A stretch of 64,000 bases of DNA. Source: an uncultured Campylobacter sp. Its GTDB lineage: Bacteria > Campylobacterota > Campylobacteria > Campylobacterales > Campylobacteraceae. The position numbers were made by a program, and so were the translations under genes. The stretch is taken from positions 1-64,000 of the forward strand of contig NZ_CALHVN010000020.1 of NCBI RefSeq assembly GCF_938039245.1, written 5' to 3'. Under the pieces are notes generated by a model. It was not told the DNA's origin. It did not search any database and saw only the letters and a list, made by a program, of their open reading frames with translations. The stretch's first letter is position 1, and each line of letters starts with the position of its first letter. This document shows, piece after piece, positions 7,259 through 14,600 of the stretch.

Positions 7259-8050
7259 ATGGTAGAGCTTGAAAAAAGCGTGGTAGCGCTTGAGCTAAAC
7301 AGCTTGCAAGACGGAAAGATAAAAATCAGCCCCGCCGGTCAGCAGGTTATGGGCTACGACGGCCGCGTATTTAACATCGACGCCTCGTTCGTGGTAGCCA
7401 ACACCAAAAGCCAAAATGTAGACATCTTGCTAGACAAGGATCACTACGACGGCGAAGCGATGGGGTGGTTTGACGTAAATTCGCTTGAAGCTAGAGACGA
7501 CGGGATTTACGCGAGCCTGGAATTTACCGAAGTAGGCAAAGGGCTAGTAGATAAAAAACTATATAGATACCTAAGCCCCGCTTACGAGGTTAATTACCGC
7601 GACAACGGCGTAAGAGAGGTGGTGAGGATCGCAAGCGTGGGGCTTGTAAATCGCCCGAATTTACTAAACAAAGCACTAAATAACAAAGGAGAAGAGATGC
7701 CTGAAAACAATTCCGAGCTAGCCGCCAAGCTGGCCGAACTAAACGAGAAAAACGCGGCTTTGCAGGCGCAAATAATCGCGAAAGATAATGAGATAGGAGA
7801 GCTAAAAACGGCGCTTGAAACCGAGCGCAATAACTCTAAAACTGTGCGAATAGAAAGCGCCATAAAAAACGGCGAACTTTTGCCTAACCGCAAAGAGATG
7901 GCTATGGCGCTTGAAGGAAATGCGCTAGATAGCTTTATGGAAGTTTCAAAAAGCGAAGCCGCAAGCGTGCTTAAAGAAAAAAGCTACGAGAAAAACAAAA
8001 AAGATGAGCTTGATATCGATCCGGATGTCAAAGCCCAACTAGGTCTATAA
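7259..8050 (+). CDS. Phage capsid protease with scaffold domain (Mu gpI-like)
   Basis: The 263-residue protein has an N-terminal protease-type domain: NSLQDGKIKISPAGQ, VDILLDKDH, GWFDVNSLEARDDGIYA, and LSPAYEVNY with IASVGLVNRPN. This matches Mu gpI, which matures the capsid by cleaving scaffold and head proteins. Residues from about 147 on are a charged coiled coil (LAAKLAELNEKNAALQAQI) typical of scaffold. GGAG with a short spacer precedes the ATG at 7259. A second start lies at 7697 (separate entry). It is the first gene of the rightward head-tail operon. Confidence 0.9.
   Translation: MVELEKSVVALELNSLQDGKIKISPAGQQVMGYDGRVFNIDASFVVANTKSQNVDILLDKDHYDGEAMGWFDVNSLEARDDGIYASLEFTEVGKGLVDKKLYRYLSPAYEVNYRDNGVREVVRIASVGLVNRPNLLNKALNNKGEEMPENNSELAAKLAELNEKNAALQAQIIAKDNEIGELKTALETERNNSKTVRIESAIKNGELLPNRKEMAMALEGNALDSFMEVSKSEAASVLKEKSYEKNKKDELDIDPDVKAQLGL
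7697..8050 (+). CDS. Nested capsid scaffold product from an internal start
   Basis: An in-frame ATG at 7697 is preceded by AAAGGAG about five bases upstream, a stronger ribosome site than most in this region. It would give the C-terminal 117 residues, almost exactly the coiled-coil scaffold part of the protease gene. Phage Mu makes its scaffold (gpZ) by such an in-frame internal start within gene I, and lambda does the same with C and Nu3. The existence of the start is seen directly; its use is inferred. Confidence 0.6.
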   Translation: MPENNSELAAKLAELNEKNAALQAQIIAKDNEIGELKTALETERNNSKTVRIESAIKNGELLPNRKEMAMALEGNALDSFMEVSKSEAASVLKEKSYEKNKKDELDIDPDVKAQLGL

Positions 8051-8062
8051 AAAGGAGAAAAA

Positions 8063-8950
8063 ATGCCAAGAAGAGTACTTGATGCCGCATATATGGAGTC
8101 GGTTTCAAAAGGTTTTAAAACCGTATTTAACGACGCTTTAAATACGCAAAACAGCGATTATTTAAAAATTGCCACGGATATACATGCAAATACCGTAACG
8201 GTCGATTATTCGTGGCTAGCCGATATGCCTAGCATGCGCGAATGGGTAGGAGATAGAACGCTAAACGAGCTTGCGGCTTGGAACTACACCATCTCTAAAA
8301 AAGATTGGGAATCATCGATAAAGGTCAAACGCGACGTCATCGAATACGACAACCTAGGCATCGTAAAGCCTCGCATAATAGATCTAGCCGCCACAGTACC
8401 GGAGCACTACAACTCTATGGTATTTGGTCTACTTGAGTCAAACGGCGACTGCTACGACGGCAAGAAGTTTTTCGCCGCCGATCACCAAGTAAAAGGGCAA
8501 AGTTTTTCAAATTTGAGCAATTTGGAGCTAACCGAGGAAAACTATGAAAAAACGGTAGCCGAGATGGGCAGACTCATCAAGGATAACGGAAATCCGCTTC
8601 GCATAAAGCCAAATCTTATCGTAGTACCGCCGGAGCTAAAAGCAAAGGCCAAGGAGCTATTTTTGGCCGAGAAAAAGGCAAACGGCGCCAGCAATCCTCT
8701 CTATAAAGAGGTTGAAATCCTCGTGTGCTACGAGCTAACCAAGAAAAAAACGTGGTATCTGCTAGACACTTCAAGGGCGGTCAAGCCTATCGTGCTTCAG
8801 AAAAACAAAGAGGCCGAATTTGTCGCTCAGGACAAGCCCGATAACGAAGCGGCGTTTATGAGAAAAGAATTTAGATACGGCGTGGATACCGAGGATAACG
8901 CAGGATACGGCCTATGGCAAATGGCGTATAAAAACGCACCGACGGAGTAA
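8063..8950 (+). CDS. Major head protein, Mu gpT-like
   Basis: The 295-residue protein begins with the GFKTVFNDALN segment and continues with VTVDYSWLADMPSMREWVGDR and KKDWESSIKVKRDVIEYD, which are hallmarks of Mu-like major head subunits (gpT). It polymerises into the capsid shell after scaffold-directed assembly. GGAG lies about eight bases before the ATG. The position directly after protease and scaffold is the standard order. The length is close to the Mu protein (about 305 residues). Confidence 0.93.
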   Translation: MPRRVLDAAYMESVSKGFKTVFNDALNTQNSDYLKIATDIHANTVTVDYSWLADMPSMREWVGDRTLNELAAWNYTISKKDWESSIKVKRDVIEYDNLGIVKPRIIDLAATVPEHYNSMVFGLLESNGDCYDGKKFFAADHQVKGQSFSNLSNLELTEENYEKTVAEMGRLIKDNGNPLRIKPNLIVVPPELKAKAKELFLAEKKANGASNPLYKEVEILVCYELTKKKTWYLLDTSRAVKPIVLQKNKEAEFVAQDKPDNEAAFMRKEFRYGVDTEDNAGYGLWQMAYKNAPTE

Positions 8951-8959
8951 GGAGCTGCA

Positions 8960-9202
8960 ATGGGCAACTATGAAAGCTTTTTAAAAGCTCGCGATATTGA
9001 TTCCGGCGTCGGCGAAATAGAAGAGGAAAAAGAAGCTGCGAATTTGGACGCTACAAATCCGTCCGAAGCGAGTCAAGCAAACGACGATACGCAAAATTTG
9101 ACGGATCAAAACGGCGATCTCGAACAAAACGAGGGTAGCGACGAGGATCCGTCTACTCCAGCCGCCGATCAGAGTAAAGCAAATGCCAAAAATAACAGAT
9201 AA
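8960..9202 (+). CDS. Acidic, low-complexity 80-aa protein
   Basis: The protein is rich in Asp, Glu, Asn, Gln and Ser (for example NLTDQNGDLEQNEGSDEDPS) and is predicted to be disordered. It follows the head gene after nine bases with a GGAGCTG ribosome site. Small acidic proteins after the head gene can act as connector or decoration factors, but nothing here proves that. I recognise no family. Its stop lies within the start of a 34-residue frame that overlaps it by 20 bases. Confidence 0.6.
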   Translation: MGNYESFLKARDIDSGVGEIEEEKEAANLDATNPSEASQANDDTQNLTDQNGDLEQNEGSDEDPSTPAADQSKANAKNNR

Positions 9203-9287
9203 GGAACCCGCCGTAAGGCAGGGCTTTAGTTTGGTCAAGTTTTTGGAAAGCTTGCCGCAGCGGTGGCTTGGCCCACGTGAGGAGTAA
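9183..9287 (+). CDS. Possible 34-aa peptide
   Basis: This frame overlaps the acidic protein by 20 bases and ends three bases before the next gene's GTG. It reads MPKITDKEPAVRQGF and ends PQRWLGPREE. The frame fills the gap between neighbours exactly, which favours its being real, but its ribosome site is weak. Its last codons carry the GAGGAG site used by the next gene. The function is unknown. Confidence 0.4.
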   Translation: MPKITDKEPAVRQGFSLVKFLESLPQRWLGPREE

Positions 9288-9290
9288 AAA

Positions 9291-9608
9291 GTGGAGATGG
9301 CGCAAAAGCTGGAGCTAAGGGCAAAGCAAAGCCTGCAAAATCCAAATGAGATAACGTCTGAACTAATAACGCGCTGCGTTACAGACGCGCAGGATGCTTG
9401 TAAAGGGCGCGAGGTGCCTTATTTTGCAAAAGAGGATTTTGCATATATCAGGCTAAAGGTTTATTTAAAAGTAGGCCTTGACGAGCAAGATCTGCTGCTT
9501 TTGGAAGCGGCGCAAAAGATCATCAAAAACTCGCCTTTCGTAAACGACGCCGGAGAGCTTAGCTCGGCGAAATTTTACAAAAGTAAGGCAAGAAAGGACG
9601 TGATGTGA
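9291..9608 (+). CDS. Head-tail connector-region protein, 105 aa
   Basis: The start is GTG at 9291, six bases after GAGGAG (9279-9284). The protein has ELITRCVTDAQDAC early and ends with helices (LLLLEAAQKIIKNS). By position, between the head gene and the gp37-like gene, it may correspond to the Mu gp36-type (DUF1320) connector, but I cannot confirm this from motifs. It overlaps the next gene by four bases. No membrane segment or signal is present. Confidence 0.6.
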   Translation: MEMAQKLELRAKQSLQNPNEITSELITRCVTDAQDACKGREVPYFAKEDFAYIRLKVYLKVGLDEQDLLLLEAAQKIIKNSPFVNDAGELSSAKFYKSKARKDVM

Positions 9609-9961
9609 ACTCGCTAAGCGAACTAGCCGCAAGGCTAAAGAGGGAATTTGGGCTACTTGAGCTGCCAAGCCTCGAAGCTCTCGCGCAAAACGGCGACTAT
9701 CTCGTGTTTGAAGGGCTTGAAAGCGTAGACGATATAACCGACAACGCCGTTTTTAGCGTCGTCGTAGCTAGAAATTCGCTTAACGCTGACAAAAGCGGCG
9801 TGCTAGATAAAATCGACCGACTAAGAGGCGAGCTGTTTAGATTCGGCGCCAGGTACGGTGAAAAAGTTATGTTTGGAGCAAAGGCTGCGTTTATAACCGG
9901 TACGCTTTACTGCGTAAGGGTACAAATCAAATTTAAGATCACAGGCTTCACGGAAGCATAA
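9605..9961 (+). CDS. Mu gp37-like (DUF1834-like) head-tail joining protein
   Basis: The 118-residue protein has an N-terminal helix (LSELAARLKREFG), a central FSVVVARNSLNADKS strand-rich part, and a C-terminal ITGTLYCVRVQIKFKITGF strand. Its size, mixed fold and place just before the tail tube suggest a gp37-type neck or tail-terminator protein. The start overlaps the upstream stop by four bases. The family call is tentative, resting on position and general appearance. Confidence 0.55.
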   Translation: MNSLSELAARLKREFGLLELPSLEALAQNGDYLVFEGLESVDDITDNAVFSVVVARNSLNADKSGVLDKIDRLRGELFRFGARYGEKVMFGAKAAFITGTLYCVRVQIKFKITGFTEA

Positions 9962-9972
9962 AAGGAGAAAAA

Positions 9973-10641
9973 ATGGCACAAGAAAAAGTAGCGAGACTTG
10001 CTGTGGCAACGGTGAGTTTCACGCCTCAAGGCGCAAACGAGAGCATAACCCTAGGCTATCAGCAAAGCGTATCGCTCAATAGGACCATAGAGAAAAAAGA
10101 GTTATTAAGTAACGACGAGAGCCTAGGCGAAACGGTAATGGAGCTTGAAACAAAAGCGGAGTACAACTTCAGCACAGAAATCGGCGATATAAATATCGCA
10201 AATTTGGCGCTTTGTTTCAAGGGCGTAGTAGAGGACGTGACATACGCCGCAGCCGGCAAATTTTTCAACGAAAAAACCATCAAAGCCGACACCGAACAAA
10301 TACGAATCGGCGATCCGGTGCTAAAAGACGGCAAGATCTACACCGCTACGGAAAACATGGCGGCGGGCAGCTTCACGATAGACAAGTGTGCACCAAAGGT
10401 TTACCCGGCAAAGTTCAAAAGAATCGCGCCGCAAAAACTCGCAAATTCGCTCGGCAAAATCATCGTCGAGGGCAAAAACCTAGCCACCGGCAAGGCTCAA
10501 ATTTTAGTTATCCCGCTAGTGAATCTCAGCTTTGAGGGCGACGTGAGCGTAAGCGGGACCGATTTTGCCAAACTAAGTCTCAAGGGCAAGGTGCTAAAGG
10601 CCGCTAACGAAAACTTGTTTAGCTTTATGGACGGCGAGTAG
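9973..10641 (+). CDS. Putative tail tube protein
   Basis: The 222-residue protein is beta-rich with repeated strand-turn patterns (VSLNRTIEKKELLSNDES, METKAEYNFSTEIGDINIAN, LSFEGDVSVSGTDFAKLSL), as expected for a tail tube subunit that stacks in rings. It has a clear GGAG site at 9963-9966. It directly precedes the frameshifted tail-assembly chaperone and the tape measure, the fixed order in long-tailed phages. No sheath gene is seen next to it, so the tail is probably non-contractile. Confidence 0.7.
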   Translation: MAQEKVARLAVATVSFTPQGANESITLGYQQSVSLNRTIEKKELLSNDESLGETVMELETKAEYNFSTEIGDINIANLALCFKGVVEDVTYAAAGKFFNEKTIKADTEQIRIGDPVLKDGKIYTATENMAAGSFTIDKCAPKVYPAKFKRIAPQKLANSLGKIIVEGKNLATGKAQILVIPLVNLSFEGDVSVSGTDFAKLSLKGKVLKAANENLFSFMDGE

Positions 10642-10697
10642 TCGCAAAGGCAGGCTTAGTTCACCTGCGAAGTAAAAATAAAAAAAAAGGAAAAACA

Positions 10698-11162
10698 ATG
10701 AAAACACGCTTTCCGTTTGAGATAAACATCGACGAAAACAAATTCAAACTCGAGTACAGGGAGCTAAAAAAGAGCGAAGCAAGAGATCTGGTAGGAGAAT
10801 TTGCCGAGCTAAAAAAGCAAATAGACGCTAGCGACTCTCTAAAAACAGAGATAGCTTCGCTTGAAGAGAAAAAGGAGATCAAAAACGGCATAGCCTCTAC
10901 CCAAAGCGGCGACAAAAAAGCCAAAACCCTACTAGAAGTGCTCGCGCTCATCGAGCAGATAGAAGCAAAGCGCGCGGAGCAAAAAGAGATTTCTAACGCC
11001 TCGATAGATCTTGACGTCGCCGCTAAAAAGCGATTCGATCTTACTCTTGGCGGCGAGGATCTGGAGAAATTTAAGGCCGAAATCGAAGACAAAGGCCTAA
11101 GCTATCTATCGGTTATGGGCGCAATCGACGCAGCTATAGAAGCCGAACGCTCAAAAAAGTAG
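10698..11162 (+). CDS. Tail assembly chaperone, short (G-like) product
   Basis: The 154-residue protein starts FPFEINIDENKFKLEYRELKKSEA, a fold seen in tail chaperones, followed by a charged coiled coil (residues about 30-115). It lies between tube and tape-measure genes, where G/GT chaperones sit. Its last codons are TCA AAA AAG TAG, containing the heptamer A_AAA_AAG directly before the stop. A minus-one shift there continues into the 11192-11404 frame, giving a fusion of about 235 residues. The AAAGGAAAAAC before the ATG is a reasonable ribosome site. Confidence 0.8.
   Translation: MKTRFPFEINIDENKFKLEYRELKKSEARDLVGEFAELKKQIDASDSLKTEIASLEEKKEIKNGIASTQSGDKKAKTLLEVLALIEQIEAKRAEQKEISNASIDLDVAAKKRFDLTLGGEDLEKFKAEIEDKGLSYLSVMGAIDAAIEAERSKK
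11153..11159 (+). promoter_or_regulatory. Programmed -1 ribosomal frameshift site A_AAA_AAG
   Basis: The heptamer is in phase with the chaperone frame (tcA AAA AAG, stop TAG at 11160-11162). Slipping back one base gives GTA GAG AGG, which is open and in phase with the 11192-11404 frame. A small stem AGGC/GCCT (11165-11168 with 11174-11177) follows five bases later. The same heptamer is used by E. coli dnaX. Confidence 0.75.
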
Positions 11163-11191
11163 AGAGGCTGCTTGCCTGCGTTGAAGCAAAA

Positions 11192-11404
11192 ATGAGCCCG
11201 GATGATTTCGGGCTTGATTATTACGAGGCTCTTATGCTTCGGGGGCTTCATACGGCAAGCGTGGTAAAGCGAGACTTTAACGGCGGGTATTTTGAATGCG
11301 AGGTAGTCGTTTTAAAGGCTTTTTGTAAGCGTTTTAAAATCGATTTTTTATGGATGTTTGAAATTTCAAAGGCGTTTAATAGGATTTTAAACAAAAAGGA
11401 TTGA
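11192..11404 (+). CDS. Tail assembly chaperone, frameshift extension (T-like)
   Basis: This frame has an ATG at 11192 but no ribosome site before it, and it is open upstream through the slippery site at 11153-11159. The likely product is therefore the extension of the upstream chaperone: about 154 plus 81 residues. The sequence includes LDYYEALMLRG and a hydrophobic, basic C-terminus. In lambda-like tails the long form recruits tail tube to the tape measure. The conserved ratio of short to long forms sets tail assembly. Confidence 0.7.
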   Translation: MSPDDFGLDYYEALMLRGLHTASVVKRDFNGGYFECEVVVLKAFCKRFKIDFLWMFEISKAFNRILNKKD

Positions 11405-11419
11405 AGGGCGAAACATGAA

Positions 11420-11605
11420 CTATAAAGATAAATTTTTAGCTTTTTTTGCGTCGTCCATCATCTTTGCCGCCGCGACTATTAGCGTAGCCAGACCTACTAT
11501 CAAAGCGTTACCCGAGCTTAAAACGTCCGTGAGCGCATATGCTACCGTTACCGTTATCGCAAAAAGCAAGCAACCTAGCAAAGCGTATTTTACTAAACCT
11601 GGCAT
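11420..11605 (-). CDS. Small membrane protein on the opposite strand, 61 aa
   Basis: The minus-strand ATG at 11605 has a strong AAAGGAG site five bases upstream. The protein has two hydrophobic segments (about residues 6-27 and 34-48) and a charged tail (MMDDAKKAKNLSL), so it could be an inner-membrane peptide. A plus-strand frame (11415-11663) covers the same bases but has a poor ribosome site. A TGGTAAAAT extended -10 lies upstream on the minus strand. It interrupts the rightward tail operon; it could be a superinfection-exclusion or holin-like peptide. Confidence 0.55.
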   Translation of the reverse strand: MPGLVKYALLGCLLFAITVTVAYALTDVLSSGNALIVGLATLIVAAAKMMDDAKKAKNLSL

Positions 11606-11655
11606 CTTAGCTCCTTTCGTTTTTCTATATATATTTTACCATAAAGTAGCCAACG

Positions 11656-14600
11656 ATGTCTAGAAATAACGACGTAAATATCACCATAAGCATAAACGGC
11701 GATACGCACAACCTAAGGGCGGCCAGAGAGGATGTAAACGCCCTAGGACGCAGCCTAAATAACACCGACACCATCGCAAACGCCTTACGCAGCTCTTTTG
11801 GTAAGATAGCTGCGTCGGTAGCTAGTATAGGAGCCCTAGCCGTTGGGGTCAAAGAGCTCGCGGCTTCGGGCATCGAAGCAAACCGCAGTTTTGAAAACCT
11901 CAAAATTCAGCTCACGGGCCTAATCGCCGCAAACTCCTCAAACGTAAGCATGCTGGGTAAAACCCTCGACGCTCACGCCAAATGGAATATGAGTATGAAA
12001 GAGAGCGAGGGAATACTCAAAAAACTAAACGAAACCAACGCTAAAACCAAATTTACGCTTGAGGAAATTACCGGCGCTTTCAATATGTTTTACGCCACTT
12101 CGGCCGGACAAGGCAGCAGAAACAAGGCCGTGCAGGCTATGGATAGCATAGCTCTAGCAGCCCAGGCGGTAGGCAAAAACCTAAGCGATCTAACGCCTAT
12201 GATGGATAGCCTAGCTACCGGCACGGTAGTAGCGGCTTCCGAGATGGGCTCATTTATGAAGATCGTCGGTCTCACAAATGAAGAGTTAAAAAAGGCGAGC
12301 TCCGAGGGCAAGGTTTACGATCATATCATAGAAAAGCTAGCAAAATATAAAGAGCTTAGCGCCGAGGCGGCCAAGGGCTACGAAGTAGCGCTCGGCTCTC
12401 TTAAAAACGAACTCACCGAACTAACTAGAGAGCTAACTAAGCCGATGTTTGACGTACTGACTTCTGGCATCGCCTCTTTTTCAAATTTCGTCAAAGAAAA
12501 CAAAGCCACGATCATAGAGTGGGCGGGGTATATCGGAGAGACCGTAAAGCATCTAGGTCTGCTTGCGGGGGCGTTCGTAGCCGTAAAGGGCGCGGGCATA
12601 CTTTGGGGCGGCGCATTATCTCTTTTGCAGGGAGGACTTGCGGCTATAACCGGCATGCTGCCTATATTTACGAGCTCGCTTACGGCTAGCCTTACCGCCG
12701 CCGCCGCGCTTCAAGCGGGGCTTGCAACGCTAAATAAAGCATTCGCTACGCTTTTGCCCGTAGCTACGATCTATCTAATATACGAAAGCATAGACGCCAT
12801 AAAGGCGCTAAACGGAAATCTCGAAGAGGGAGCAAGTAAGCTAAATAGCGTACAAAAATTTATCTATAACTTCCTCGACGCGTTTGCTACTCAGCTTCAA
12901 ATAGCGCAGATGAAGATATATCAGTTCGTAAACGATCTAAAAATCTTGGCGCTAAAAGCAAAACAGTTTTTCGCTGAGCTAGACGACAACTACAACCCTT
13001 TTTCGGACGGCGGCGGAGCGGAAAAGATAAAAGGTCAGATAAGGCTACTAGAAGAATACAACAAAGGCTATCAGGGCCTAATAGAGCAGTACAAAAAAGA
13101 TAGCGTAAAAAGATACTTGGGGCTAGACGGATTTGAAACGCGAGAAGTAGACGGACAAATAACCGTCATCAATAAGAGCGCAAAAGAGGCTAAAGCCAGC
13201 GTGGACGAGCTAAAAGACGCCGTGAATTCTCTACCGGGCGCCGCAGGCAGCGACAAAGCCAAAGAGAAATTCGGAAAAACGCAAATTTTAAAGGATCTAA
13301 CCGACGATTTAGAAGAAGCTAAAAAGCTTTTGGCGGATCTAAAGCGCGAAAATAAAGACGAAACGCTCATAAAGCGGGCTGAAAAATATATTGAAGATCT
13401 CGAAACTAAAATCAAAAATTTCTCCAAAAGCGCAAATGTAGCAGTAACCGATACGGGAGCCCTAAAGAATGCGCTCAAAGATATAGCCGAGGTAAATTTC
13501 ACGGATATAGAGAAAAAGACTCAAAGGGTGATAGACCGCTATAACGAGATGCTAGGCCTTGGCGTAGGCCGCCAAAAAGCCCGAGAATATCTAAACTCTA
13601 GCCTAGCGCAGATAGCCAACGAGCACCTAGCCGAGATTGAAAAAAGCGAAAAAGAGACGCTCGAAAAGCAGCTTGCGCTTAGAAGCGAATATTATACGGC
13701 TATCGGAGACAAGGAAAACGCATGGCAAATCAAAAAAGCCGAGCTAGAGAAAAAATATCAAAATTTGATCTTTGAAGACGGCAAAAAGATAACCAAAGAG
13801 CAGCTTGATAAACTCTTAAAAATCGAAGAAAAGGCCTTTTTAACGGGGTCAAAAATAGCCAAAAACTCTTTTAAAGATATTAAAAATTCTTGGGCGGACA
13901 CCGTTTCGTCCATGTCAAAAACCGTCGACGACGGCTTTTTCAATTTTTTCATAGGCAAGACAAAGTCTTTAAAAACCGCGCTCAAAGACATAGGCACAAA
14001 CCTGATGCGCGATCTAATCAGCCCATACGCGCGCGTCTTGTCGCAAGGCATTTCGGGCGGCTTTGGCGCATTGCTTGGCGGCGGGTCAAATTTGGCCTCT
14101 ATCGCTTCAAATCTAGGACTAGCCAAAAACGACAGAGGCGGCTGGGATGGAACTATCGGCGGCACTACGGTTGAGCTTAGCAGCACGGGGCAAATTTTAC
14201 GCGGCGCGGACGCTTTGGATAAAAGCACGACGAGCCTGCTTAGCTCGGTTTCAAATTTGCAAAGCGCATACTCTTTACTTACCAGCGGATATACGGGCTT
14301 TATCTCTAGCTTTACGAGTACGCCGGCGCTAAATGCGGCATCTTGGCTCTCTATGCACGGATACGCAGGACTCGGTCAGGGCGTATACGGTTTCGGAACG
14401 GGCGTAAAAGGTGCCTTGACGGCTACGCAGTTTAGCAGCGCAGGTACGGCTCCTTATATGGCGGGGTCTGCGTTTGGCGGCGCGGCCCTTGGATACGGTA
14501 TAGGCTATCTTGGCGACAAGCTTTTTAAAGCCAACACTTATGCCAGCACGGGCGGAGCGCTCGGAGGCGCTGCGGGCGGTCTGATAGCCGGTATGAAAGC

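Noticed and set aside
11415..11663. Plus-strand 82-codon frame before the tape measure
   Set aside because: Its ribosome site is weak, and the minus-strand frame in the same bases has a better site and a more protein-like layout. It is kept only as an alternative.
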